From positions 834,001 to 898,000 of the forward strand of contig LBMP01000001.1 of assembly GCA_001184205.1 (NCBI GenBank): a DNA stretch of 64,000 bases, written 5' to 3'. The notes under the pieces were generated by a model. The model was given only the letters and a program-made list of their open reading frames with translations, ran no database searches and was not told where the DNA came from. The translations under genes were made by a program, and so were the position numbers. Source of the stretch: Desulfocarbo indianensis. GTDB lineage: Bacteria; Desulfobacterota; Desulfarculia; Desulfarculales; Desulfarculaceae. This document shows, piece after piece, positions 19,266 to 27,156 of this stretch (its first letter is position 1; each line of letters starts with the position of its first letter).

Positions 19266-20564
19266 TTATTTATGTTTGACCCACAGTATGCTGGCTGGCG
19301 TGCGGCCAGGGTTGCTCCAGGAGGTGGGCATCTCCGAAGTCAGGTAGACCAAGTCGCCGGCTTTCAGATTGTGGACGGCCTTCTTAAATTTTAACTGGAG
19401 CTTGCCCGAGAGCACATACCCCATCTCCTCGCCCTTGTGCACGAAGAAGTGCGAATTCAGGCTGGCGCCGGGCGGCATCTCGATGAGAAGGGGCTCGCTT
19501 TTGGTATCGAAATCCACCGGGGTGAGCAGCCAGGCCTTGAGGCTTTTTTCCGGCAGGTCCGCCAGGCGGATCTCCACGGCCTCGCCGGCCGGGAAAACCA
19601 CCCGGTTCTTGTCGTCGGTCTTCTCCTGGAAGAAGCTGGCCACCTCCACGTTCAGCACCTCGGCCATCTTCAGCAATGCCGGCAGGGAGGGATAGATGAG
19701 GTTGGATTCCACCTGGCTGATGGTGCTGGGGGTGACGCCCACCAGCTTGGCCAGCTCGGTTTGGGAAAGGCCCTTTTTCATGCGCAGGCTTTTCAGCCTA
19801 AGGCCCAGGTTGAAGTTGCCGGAGATGCGCTGCTCAGCGTCGAAGGTGACGTTGAGGTCCTTGCTCCAATAGGTATGGGGCTTGTGATGATTGTCCGGGG
19901 GGCGCTTCTCGGCTTTGAGAATAGTGAGGCTGGTGGTGCCGCGCTTGATGGTCAGGTCGATGACCACCTGGGCGATCTGGCTTATCTGCGCCTTCAGCCT
20001 TTGCGAGTGGGCGTTTTTCTCTATCACCCAATAGGCCACGGTGTTGAGCTCGTAGAGCCGGGGGCAGGCGTGGGAATAAAAGGAGATTATGGCCTCCTCG
20101 CCGCCCCACAGCTCCTGGATGCCGGTGAGGCTCTCCACCACGAAGCGCACGTCGCCTTCCAGCTCGCCGTGCAGGCTGTAGAGCGCGTTGGAAACCTGGT
20201 CGCGGTCGCGGGGGTCCATCACCGGCACCACCCGGCAGAGCGGCGTTTCGTCGGGATCGTTATAAAAGCGGGTGAAAACCTCCTCGCCGGCGCCCTTGCC
20301 GTAGGTGAAGCAATCCAGGATGGTGAGGCTGGCGCTATCGGCCAGCGGACCCAGCTTTTCCAGCAGGTTTTTGGGCGAGCGGTCAAAGGAGACGTATATC
20401 ACCGGCCGGTTGAGGGCCTGGGAGGCCTGCACGAAACTGAGGCAGAAAACCGAGGCCAGCGAGCCCGCGTCATCCAGCCAAACCACGTTGTCGCCTATGT
20501 AGAGCCCGCCCAGCAGGCGGTCCAGCTGGCTGACTCCGGAACCGACCCTCAGCCGCTCGGTCAT
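19266..20564 (-). CDS. KaiC-like / XRE helix-turn-helix / cupin fusion regulator
   Basis: 432 residues in three parts. Residues about 1-225 resemble the RecA-like domain of KaiC/GvpD proteins (GVSQLDRLLGGLYIGDNVVW), but the P-loop is degenerate: GDNVVWLDDAGS stands where GxxGxGKS is expected. Residues about 240-305 are an XRE helix-turn-helix (LSQTELAKLVGVTPSTISQVESN). Residues about 355-430 are a cupin ending near SWSNPGRTPASILWVKH. XRE-cupin regulators normally sense small ligands through the cupin; the extra KaiC-like domain is unusual. I chose the ATG at 20564 because GGAGG lies 6 bases upstream; a start 7 codons earlier is possible. Target genes unknown. Confidence 0.85.
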   Translation of the reverse strand: MTERLRVGSGVSQLDRLLGGLYIGDNVVWLDDAGSLASVFCLSFVQASQALNRPVIYVSFDRSPKNLLEKLGPLADSASLTILDCFTYGKGAGEEVFTRFYNDPDETPLCRVVPVMDPRDRDQVSNALYSLHGELEGDVRFVVESLTGIQELWGGEEAIISFYSHACPRLYELNTVAYWVIEKNAHSQRLKAQISQIAQVVIDLTIKRGTTSLTILKAEKRPPDNHHKPHTYWSKDLNVTFDAEQRISGNFNLGLRLKSLRMKKGLSQTELAKLVGVTPSTISQVESNLIYPSLPALLKMAEVLNVEVASFFQEKTDDKNRVVFPAGEAVEIRLADLPEKSLKAWLLTPVDFDTKSEPLLIEMPPGASLNSHFFVHKGEEMGYVLSGKLQLKFKKAVHNLKAGDLVYLTSEMPTSWSNPGRTPASILWVKHK

Positions 20565-20784
20565 GTTAGCCTCCAGATTGCCCATATTGTTGCCGTCTTG
20601 CTTAAAATACAGGCTTTTATTTTAGGGGACAAGCGAAAGGGAACATCGGCGGAAAGGTAGGGTTTGTAGCCATGCCGCGCCGGCCGGCTTTTACGCGGGT
20701 TTTCCCGCCGGCAAAGCCGGCGGCGCTCGGCTGGGCCCGGCGCGGCCGGAACCGGGCCGGGGCGGTTTGGCAGGCAAGGCCCGC

Positions 20785-21525
20785 TCAGGGCACCCGCATG
20801 GCAAACTCCACCGTGTCGCCCTGGCCGCGGCCGTGCACCTCCATGGAGACCCGCCACACGCCGGACCTGTCGCAACGCAGGCCGCTGACCTGGTAAAGCC
20901 CCCCGCCCAGCTCCCGCACCGAAATGCCGGTGATGACCGGATGGTAGCCGCGTCCCGGCATGCCCAAACGCAGGCTCAGGCTGGCGCCGCGCACCGGCAC
21001 GCCGTTGGTGTCGGTCACCCGCACTTGCCAGGCAAAGGGCACCCCATGGGAATTGGGCGCGCCGCCGCTGTAGCTCACCCGGTACATGCCCTCCCGGCTC
21101 AGGCGCGAGGTGGCCAGGCTGAGCGGGGCGGCCCCTGCCGGGCCGCTTGGGGCCGGGCCGGTTTCTTCGGCCGGCGTTTGTAAGGCGCGGCTCTTTTTGC
21201 GGCGCTGATAGGGCTCCAGGGGCGAAGGCAGGGGCTTGATATCGGGGCTGGCCGACTTGGCGCCGGGCCGGGAAGGAACGCCTTGCTGGTTCTCGTCCTG
21301 GCCGGGCAGCGCGCCTTCCCACGGCTTGTAATTGGGGGAAAGCAGCTTCTCCCTTTGTTGCCGCTCCAGGTAGGATTCGCCGCCCTCCACGGAAGGCTGG
21401 CCATCCTGGCGCTCTTGCTCGGCCGAAGGCGCCGTTTCCCGGCCCGGCTGCCGATCCTGGGCCTGCGCGCCGGCCGCCATGACAAGGCAAATAAAAAGCG
21501 TCAGCGCCCCCCAAAATCTCATCAT
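20785..21525 (-). CDS. Secreted protein with YtkA/FixH-like domain
   Basis: 246 residues. A signal peptide (about 1-22, ending GAQAQ) is followed by a Gln/Pro/Glu-rich disordered region (about 25-145) and a beta-sandwich of about 100 residues with the YtkA-like pattern (PFAWQVRVTDTNGVPVRGA, MPGRGYHPV, GLYQVSGLRCDRSGVWRV). Family members occur with copper or oxidase maturation genes, but nothing here links it to them. GGAGAGG precedes the ATG. Confidence 0.7.
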   Translation of the reverse strand: MMRFWGALTLFICLVMAAGAQAQDRQPGRETAPSAEQERQDGQPSVEGGESYLERQQREKLLSPNYKPWEGALPGQDENQQGVPSRPGAKSASPDIKPLPSPLEPYQRRKKSRALQTPAEETGPAPSGPAGAAPLSLATSRLSREGMYRVSYSGGAPNSHGVPFAWQVRVTDTNGVPVRGASLSLRLGMPGRGYHPVITGISVRELGGGLYQVSGLRCDRSGVWRVSMEVHGRGQGDTVEFAMRVP

Positions 21526-21711
21526 GCCCGCCTCTCCCCGCAAGCGTTGTCTTTAATTTATTATTAATACGGCGCGGGGCCCCTTCCGTCAATCAGGCGG
21601 GGCCGAAGCTTGACGCGGTTTTCTTGACACCGGCCCGCTCCTCCCGTAGATAGGTGGTGTAAGTCGGAGGGCGGCTCCGCGACTGGTTAATCTCAAAGAA
21701 GAGAAACGCTT

Positions 21712-22824
21712 ATGGCCAAGAAAGCATTGATCCTGGGAATCACGGGGCAAGACGGAGCCTATCTGGCCGAATACCTCTTGGGCAAGGGATACGAGGTGCA
21801 CGGGGTCAAACGCCGGGCCTCCTTGTTCAACACCCAAAGGGTGGATCATCTCTACCAGGACCCCCACCTGCCCGAAACCAGGTTTTTCATGCATTACGGC
21901 GACATGACCGACGCCACCAACCTGCTGCGGATCATGCAGCAGGTCAAGCCCCACGAGATTTACAACCTGGCCGCCCAGAGCCACGTCAAGGTTTCCTTCG
22001 AGACCCCGGAATACACCGCCAACGCCGACGGGGTGGGGGCCTTGCGGATATTGGAGAACATCCGCATTCTGGGATTGGTGGACCACACCCGTTTTTACCA
22101 GGCCTCCACCAGCGAGCTTTTCGGCAAGGTGCGCGAAACCCCCCAGACCGAGAACACCCCCTTCTACCCCCGCAGCCCCTACGCGGTGGCCAAGCTCTAC
22201 GCCTATTGGATCACGGTGAACTACCGCGAGGCCTACGGCATGTACGCCTGCAACGGCATCCTGTTCAACCATGAATCCAAGCTGCGCGGCGAGACTTTCG
22301 TGACCCGCAAGATCAGCCGGGCCGTGGCCCGCATCAAGCTGGGCCTGCAAGACCGCCTCTACCTGGGCAACCTGAGCGCCCGCCGCGATTGGGGCCACGC
22401 CGCCGATTACGTGCGCGCCATGTGGCTCATGCTGCAAAAGGACGAGCCCCAGGATTACGTCATCGCCACCGGCCAGCAGCACTCGGTGCGCCAGTTCGTG
22501 GAAATGGCCTTCGCCAGGGCCGGCATGAAGATCGCCTGGCGCGGCTCCGGCCCGGAGGAGCAGGGCATCCTGGCCGAGCCCGCCGAGGGCTGCCCGGCCG
22601 CTCCCGGCGCGGCGCTGGTTTCCGTGGACCCCAGCTATTTCCGGCCCACCGAGGTGGAAAGCCTTTTGGGCGACCCGGCCAAGGCCAAGGCCCAATTGGG
22701 CTGGCAGCCCAGGATCAGCTTCCAGGATTTGGTCAACGAGATGGTGGACCACGACCTGGAGGAGGCCCGCCAGGAGATCATCCTGCGCCGCGAGGGCTGC
22801 TACACCCCCAACTTCTTCGAATAA
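21712..22824 (+). CDS. gmd: GDP-mannose 4,6-dehydratase
   Basis: 370 residues, the usual length. It converts GDP-D-mannose to GDP-4-keto-6-deoxymannose, the first step to GDP-fucose, rhamnose or perosamine for surface polysaccharides. The N-terminus has the NADP-binding [15 protein letters not shown], then [20 protein letters not shown], a hallmark of Gmd. The catalytic YAVAK (Y and K) lies in [15 protein letters not shown]. No other sugar-nucleotide gene is adjacent. Confidence 0.97.
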   Translation: MAKKALILGITGQDGAYLAEYLLGKGYEVHGVKRRASLFNTQRVDHLYQDPHLPETRFFMHYGDMTDATNLLRIMQQVKPHEIYNLAAQSHVKVSFETPEYTANADGVGALRILENIRILGLVDHTRFYQASTSELFGKVRETPQTENTPFYPRSPYAVAKLYAYWITVNYREAYGMYACNGILFNHESKLRGETFVTRKISRAVARIKLGLQDRLYLGNLSARRDWGHAADYVRAMWLMLQKDEPQDYVIATGQQHSVRQFVEMAFARAGMKIAWRGSGPEEQGILAEPAEGCPAAPGAALVSVDPSYFRPTEVESLLGDPAKAKAQLGWQPRISFQDLVNEMVDHDLEEARQEIILRREGCYTPNFFE

Positions 22825-23027
22825 GCCCCGCGCCATGATCGCGCCAAGCGCGGGCGCGCCGGTTCTTATGGACCGGATGGCCCGCGCGTTCCAGTGCCGC
22901 ATATAAATGCGTCTCGCCTAAAGCAGCCAACCTCTCCCTGCTTGTTGTAGCCCCCTGCCCGCCAGGCCCGGGCCGAAATTCACGGACAAGAAATGAGGAA
23001 GCTCCTCCCAAGCGCGGCGGCGGGCTT

Positions 23028-23765
23028 TTGTCTAGGCTCTTTGAGGCGGCCAAGAAAAGAGCCGCTTTGGCCGACCCCTTGCCGAGGAGGCTTGATTTGA
23101 CGCCCGAGCCCAAGGTGGAAGTGATAGGATACGTCTGGATCAGTAATGGGGGGCCCAAAGCCTGTGAACAATGCCGCGCCTTGAATGGCCAGGAGTTTTT
23201 TTTCGACCCCGAGCCTGGCGGGAAAAACGTTTCCGACATGCCCGAGGCGCCGTTGCATCCCAATTGCAGATGCACCGTGCAGCCCATCACCCGGGTATCC
23301 GTGGAGCTGCCCGAAGGCGGCGGGACGGCAGGGGATTCATACATACAAGGCGGACGCAAATTCGCGGGCGGGTATTGGATGAACAACGGCAGAAGCATTT
23401 TCGATGGGCCTGTTTGGAAAAAATGGTGCGGGGGGGATTGGGGCGGGGGCAGAGACCTGCGGGACCCCAACGCCGTGGGGCCCGCCGACGCCAGCCCGGC
23501 CGACGACATGGATCAGGCATGCAAAAACCACGACGATTGCTACGGCTCGGGCGGTAAAAAACTTTGCGACCGCAAGCTTGTGCAGGAACTGAGATCGCTC
23601 CCCAATGACCCTCGCCAGTGGAAGTACCCCCCAGCGGAGGATGAAGTGGAGGACGCTACGGCTTTTAGAAAATGGGCGATTCGATGGTTCGAGGTGCAAA
23701 TATTCTTGAGGGAATATGGAGAGCGGCTTGTCTTCCCGTTGTCTGAGCTGCGACGCACCCCTTAG
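23028..23765 (+). CDS. MuF zinc motif plus phospholipase A2 domain, putative polymorphic toxin
   Basis: 245 residues in two modules. The first carries the MuF/Mu gp30-like zinc motif: C46 and C49 (ACEQCRALNGQEF), then H77, C80 and C82 (LHPNCRC). The second is phospholipase A2-like: a calcium-loop-like WCGGDWGGG (133-141) and the active-site motif DQACKNHDDCY (162-172) with catalytic H168 and D169. The domains together suggest a lipid-attacking effector with a phage-derived trafficking module (inference). No ATG fits; TTG at 23028 is the only conventional start, yet the frame is open far upstream, so the N-terminus may have been lost by rearrangement. Four small membrane protein genes follow, the first 8 bases downstream, and are candidate immunity genes. 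Confidence 0.8.
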   Translation: MSRLFEAAKKRAALADPLPRRLDLTPEPKVEVIGYVWISNGGPKACEQCRALNGQEFFFDPEPGGKNVSDMPEAPLHPNCRCTVQPITRVSVELPEGGGTAGDSYIQGGRKFAGGYWMNNGRSIFDGPVWKKWCGGDWGGGRDLRDPNAVGPADASPADDMDQACKNHDDCYGSGGKKLCDRKLVQELRSLPNDPRQWKYPPAEDEVEDATAFRKWAIRWFEVQIFLREYGERLVFPLSELRRTP

Positions 23766-23773
23766 GAACCGGC

Positions 23774-24043
23774 ATGAAAGCCAAGCTTGACATCTGGCTG
23801 GGCGTGGCGGCGTGGCTGATCGCGCTGGTGGTTCCTTATTTGGAATTTTTTGCCACGGTGCGCCATGAATACCTAATAAAAGAATGGGTGGCACCTGTGC
23901 TCTGGTGCTGCGCGGTGTTGACCATGATGGCCATTAGGCGCAGGCACATGAAGAAACTGTGGTGGGTCTGGCCTTCGGCCCCTTTCGCTTTTTTGATCTG
24001 GCTGGGCGGCATGATGATATTCATCGCCTGGTCGACCAAGTGA
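23774..24043 (+). CDS. Small membrane protein, type A, first copy (candidate immunity protein)
   Basis: 89 residues starting MKAKLDIWLGVAAWLIAL. Three hydrophobic stretches (about 8-28, 38-54, 63-86) are separated by a basic RRRHMKK loop; the motif LWWVWPSAPFAFLIW is shared with the other type A copy. It starts 8 bases after the phospholipase gene and shares a leader with the next copies. Function is unproven; a membrane protein beside a lipase toxin fits an immunity role. Confidence 0.7.
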   Translation: MKAKLDIWLGVAAWLIALVVPYLEFFATVRHEYLIKEWVAPVLWCCAVLTMMAIRRRHMKKLWWVWPSAPFAFLIWLGGMMIFIAWSTK

Positions 24044-24071
24044 ACCGCGTGAGCCTTGCCGGGGGGATTGC

Positions 24072-24347
24072 ATGAAAAACAAGCTCGACATCTGGCTGGG
24101 CGCGGCGGCGTGGCTGATCGCGCTGACTCCCATTTTCCTCGTTCCGTTGTCCTTCATCTTCCGTCGCGATGTCGCGCCTGGGCTGGGCTGGGCCATTCCC
24201 GTGCCCTGGTTTTGCGTGGCGGTGGTCTTGATAACCTTCACCAATACTCCCTTGCGGAAATTGTGGTGGGCCTGGCTGTCAGCGCCCTTTGCGTTTTCGT
24301 ATTGGCTGTTGTTGCTGTGGATTAATCTATTCTGTTCATTTGATTAA
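24072..24347 (+). CDS. Small membrane protein, type B, first copy (candidate immunity protein)
   Basis: 91 residues. It shares the start (MKNKLDIWLGAAAWLIAL) and the LWWAWLSAPFAF motif with type A, but the middle differs: ITFTNTPLRK replaces the basic RRRHMKK loop and VPWFC replaces LWCC. GGGGGG lies just upstream of the ATG. It is paralogous to the neighbours by tandem duplication. Confidence 0.7.
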   Translation: MKNKLDIWLGAAAWLIALTPIFLVPLSFIFRRDVAPGLGWAIPVPWFCVAVVLITFTNTPLRKLWWAWLSAPFAFSYWLLLLWINLFCSFD

Positions 24348-24431
24348 ACGCCAGGCGCGTTTCCTGCCATCTTCGGCGGCCCCAAAACCAAGGAGCAGAG
24401 CATGAAACCTTCCTCGCGGGAACTATCCTTG
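24343..24431 (+). repeat. 89-bp direct repeat, copy 1
   Basis: Identical over 89 bases to 25157-25245. It spans the end of a type B gene, the intergenic spacer with ribosome binding site AAGGAG and the first ten codons of the MuF-like N-terminal gene. The match then stops abruptly, which marks a recombination junction. Confidence 0.95.
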
Positions 24432-24562
24432 CCGGCTGCGCCCAACCTGGGTTACGCCCCCGCTCTGGCGCTGCGCTGTGGTGGGTCTGGCTCTCGGCCC
24501 CTTTCGCCTTTTTACTTTGGCTGGGCATCATGATGATATTCATCGCCTGGTCGACCAAGTGA
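24402..24562 (+). pseudogene. Recombination scar: head of MuF-like gene joined to tail of a type A gene
   Basis: The first ten codons (MKPSSRELSL) equal the start of the gene at 25216. The reading then changes to unrelated sequence and reaches TGA at 24533. In another frame, about 24475-24562 encode LWWVWLSAPFAFLLWLG and end AWSTK, the C-terminus of type A. Both genes are therefore broken here. This is direct evidence that toxin-head and immunity-tail sequences were recombined. Confidence 0.85.
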
Positions 24563-24590
24563 ACCGCGCGAGCCTTGCTGGGGGGATTGC

Positions 24591-24860
24591 ATGAAAGCCA
24601 AGCTTGACATCTTGCTCGGCGCGGCGGCGTGGCTGATCGCGTCGGTGCCCCTCCTTTTTGAATGGATCGGTCCGCAGCGCTATGGATTCGAAATAAGGTT
24701 GTATGTGGCGCCCGCGCTCTGGTGCTGCGCGGTGGTGGCCATGATGGCCGTGAGGCGCAGGCACATGAAAAAGCTGTGGTGGGTCTGGCCCTCGGCCCCT
24801 TTCGCTTTTTTGATCTGGTTGGCCGGCATGATAGTGTCAATCGGCTCGGTGATGCGTTGA
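24591..24860 (+). CDS. Small membrane protein, type A, second copy (candidate immunity protein)
   Basis: 89 residues, close to the copy at 23774: same start MKAKLDI, same RRRHMKKLWWVWPSAPFAF block. The first loop differs (FEWIGPQRYGFEIRLY instead of LEFFATVRHEYLIKEW), so divergence is concentrated in the presumed exposed loop. GGGGGG precedes the ATG. Confidence 0.7.
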   Translation: MKAKLDILLGAAAWLIASVPLLFEWIGPQRYGFEIRLYVAPALWCCAVVAMMAVRRRHMKKLWWVWPSAPFAFLIWLAGMIVSIGSVMR

Positions 24861-24888
24861 ATTGGGCGAGCCTTGTTGGGGGGAAGGC

Positions 24889-25137
24889 ATGAAAGCTAAA
24901 CTCGACATCTGGCTGGGCTCGGCGGCGTGGCTGATCGCGCTGGTGCCCCTTTTTCTTTTTGCGCTGCCCTTATTCCACCTGCATGATGGGCCGCATGCCC
25001 TGGGTTGGGCCATGCCCGTGCCCTGGTTTTGCGTGGTGGTCGCCTTGATAACCTTCACCAATACTCCCTTGCGTAAATTGTGGTGGGTCTGGCTGTCAGC
25101 GCCCTTTGCTTGCTTTTATTGGCTATTGACCATGTGA
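24889..25137 (+). CDS. Small membrane protein, type B, second copy (candidate immunity protein)
   Basis: 82 residues when started at the ATG at 24889 (MKAKLDIWLGSAAWLIAL), which follows GGGGGAAGG; a longer frame from 24862 is less likely. It shares ITFTNTPLRKLWWVWLSAPFA with the type B copy at 24072. Its first loop (FHLHDGPHALGW) differs from that copy. Confidence 0.7.
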   Translation: MKAKLDIWLGSAAWLIALVPLFLFALPLFHLHDGPHALGWAMPVPWFCVVVALITFTNTPLRKLWWVWLSAPFACFYWLLTM

Positions 25138-25156
25138 GCCAGCCTGACCGTTGCCT

Positions 25157-25245
25157 ATTAAACGCCAGGCGCGTTTCCTGCCATCTTCGGCGGCCCCAAA
25201 ACCAAGGAGCAGAGCATGAAACCTTCCTCGCGGGAACTATCCTTG
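25157..25245 (+). repeat. 89-bp direct repeat, copy 2
   Basis: Identical to 24343-24431. Here it runs without a break into the intact gene at 25216, so this is the parental arrangement and copy 1 the rearranged one. Confidence 0.95.
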
Positions 25246-25851
25246 TTGATCCATGAGATGATTCAAACCAGCCTCTTGGCCCAGGCCATGCGGGTCGGCG
25301 ATCAATGGGAGCCCAGGGTGCGCGGCCTTTTGGTCAACGCCGCGGATGCCCTGTGGCATCAGTTGCGCCCCGCCGTCGAGCGGGCCGCTTCCTCGGCGGC
25401 GGAACCCGAGCGCCTGGCCGAACTGAAGGGCATGGCCTCCCGCCTCGGCGCGGAGGTCGCGGACAAACAAGTTGAAAGGGCGGCCAAGCTGCTCGAGGAC
25501 ATGGTTTGGCGGGAATTGCAGGAGACGCTGGAGGTCCTGACCATTAACGGCTTGGCCAGGGAAATCCCCTCCCTGAATTTGCGGGAAACGGTCGGCCCTG
25601 AATTGGCCGCCAGGCTGGCGGGCGGCCGGGCGTTGAGCCATGCCGTGCGAACAAGCGTCGGCGAGTTAAACCACGGCGTGGCGGCCCTCCTGGCCGGCTT
25701 CAGCGGACCAGGCGCTGACCTGGCATCCCTGCCTGAGCGATTTGAAAGCCAGGTGGGCCAATGGCGGTCCCGCTTGGCCACCATCGCCAACACCGTGACC
25801 CACGCGGTGTTCAACCGGGTCAAAAAGGCGGCCACCGAATCGCTCGGTTGA
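25216..25851 (+). CDS. Orphan N-terminal half of a MuF-like protein
   Basis: 211 residues, helical throughout. The C-terminus (QWRSRLATIANTVTHAVFNR) resembles the segment that comes just before the CxxC...HPNCRC motif in MuF-type phage head proteins, but here the frame stops before any zinc motif. The gene at 23028 begins with the following part of such a protein (SRLFEAAKK, then the zinc motif). The two genes therefore look like complementary halves of related toxins separated by rearrangement. AAGGAG precedes the ATG. Function inferred only. Confidence 0.6.
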   Translation: MKPSSRELSLLIHEMIQTSLLAQAMRVGDQWEPRVRGLLVNAADALWHQLRPAVERAASSAAEPERLAELKGMASRLGAEVADKQVERAAKLLEDMVWRELQETLEVLTINGLAREIPSLNLRETVGPELAARLAGGRALSHAVRTSVGELNHGVAALLAGFSGPGADLASLPERFESQVGQWRSRLATIANTVTHAVFNRVKKAATESLG

Positions 25852-25977
25852 TATCAACGGTAGCCCACACTCCCCGTCTCTGCCCCATCGTTTCGCTTCC
25901 CATGAGCGTTGCCATCCTTGGCCGGCCCAACTATGATCTTTGTCGGTGATTAATGCATGGTCGATTAAGGATGGAAA

Positions 25978-27039
25978 ATGCGAAGCAAAGCGATAGCCAG
26001 CCGCCTCTTGGCGTGTCTGATGCTGGCGGCCCTGGTTGCGCCGCCTGCCATCACGGCGGATGAAAAAAAGCCCTTGGTGGCGGTGGTGACCACCGGCGGC
26101 ACCATAGCCCAAAAGGCCGACCCTAAGACCGGGGCCCTGACTCCGGCGGTCACGGGCCGGGAGCTCATCCGGGCGGTGCCCGGCCTGGACAAGCTGGCGC
26201 GCATCCAGGTGGAGGAGTTCTGCAACCTGGACAGCTCGCACCTGACCCCCCAGATCTGGGCCGGGCTGAGCCGCAAGCTGGCTTCCATCCTGGCCCGGCC
26301 GGAGGTGGCCGGGGTGGTGGTGACCCACGGCACCGACACCATGGCCGAGGCGGCCTTCTTTCTGGACCTCACCCTGCAAGGCCCCAAGCCGGTGGTGCTG
26401 ACCGGCTCCATGCGCGGCGCATCCGACCTGAGCCCGGACGGGCCCGCCAACCTGCATGACGCCGTGCTGCAGGCCGCCTCCCCCCTGGCCCGCGGCTGGG
26501 GGGTGACCGTCACCCTCAACCAATACGTCTGGCCCGCGCGCTGCGTGCGCAAGACCCGCACCAACACGGTGCAGACCTTTGACTGCGGCTGGCGGGGCTA
26601 TGCGGGCAGCATCATGGGCGGCCAGCTCTGGCATAACAACCCGCGCCCGGCCGGGCCCCATCTGCCCCTGCCCGAGCGCCTGGCCAAGGTGGCGCTTATC
26701 GCCAGCTTCGCCGGCGACGATGGAGCCCTGCTAAGGGCCGCGGTCAGAGAGGGCGCGCAAGGCATCGTCTTGGAGGCCCTGGGCCAGGGCAACGTGAATC
26801 CCCTGGCGTTCGCGGCGGTCAAGGAGGCCCTGGCCGCGGGAGTGACGGTGGTGATAACCAGCCGGGTGCCCTTCGAGCCGGTGCGGGCGGGCTACGGCTC
26901 GGCGGGCGGCGGCCAGGACCTGGCCAAGGCCGGGGCCATCTTGAGCCGCGAGCTGCGCGGGGACAAGGCCCGTTTGTTGCTGATGCTGGCCCTGCCCCAG
27001 GTGAAGGACCCTGACGAACTGCGCCGGCTATTTGAGTGA
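25978..27039 (+). CDS. ansB: Secreted L-asparaginase, type II
   Basis: 353 residues with a signal peptide (about 1-26, ending AITA). It hydrolyses asparagine to aspartate and ammonia in the periplasm. The two catalytic motifs are clear: TTGGTIAQ (Thr nucleophile) and VVVTHGTDTMAEAAFFL (Thr-Asp). MRGASDLSPDGPANL is another family segment. A ribosome binding site-like AAGGATGGA precedes the ATG. Confidence 0.95.
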   Translation: MRSKAIASRLLACLMLAALVAPPAITADEKKPLVAVVTTGGTIAQKADPKTGALTPAVTGRELIRAVPGLDKLARIQVEEFCNLDSSHLTPQIWAGLSRKLASILARPEVAGVVVTHGTDTMAEAAFFLDLTLQGPKPVVLTGSMRGASDLSPDGPANLHDAVLQAASPLARGWGVTVTLNQYVWPARCVRKTRTNTVQTFDCGWRGYAGSIMGGQLWHNNPRPAGPHLPLPERLAKVALIASFAGDDGALLRAAVREGAQGIVLEALGQGNVNPLAFAAVKEALAAGVTVVITSRVPFEPVRAGYGSAGGGQDLAKAGAILSRELRGDKARLLLMLALPQVKDPDELRRLFE

Positions 27040-27156
27040 CCCGGCCCGGACGGGGCGTGAATGTATTGTGCCCGCGCCGTGGCGGGGTTTAAGATACTCA
27101 GCCAGGCAAATATCTATAGCGCTTCCCCTTCGCCTGCCCCCAGGGAGACACGTTTC

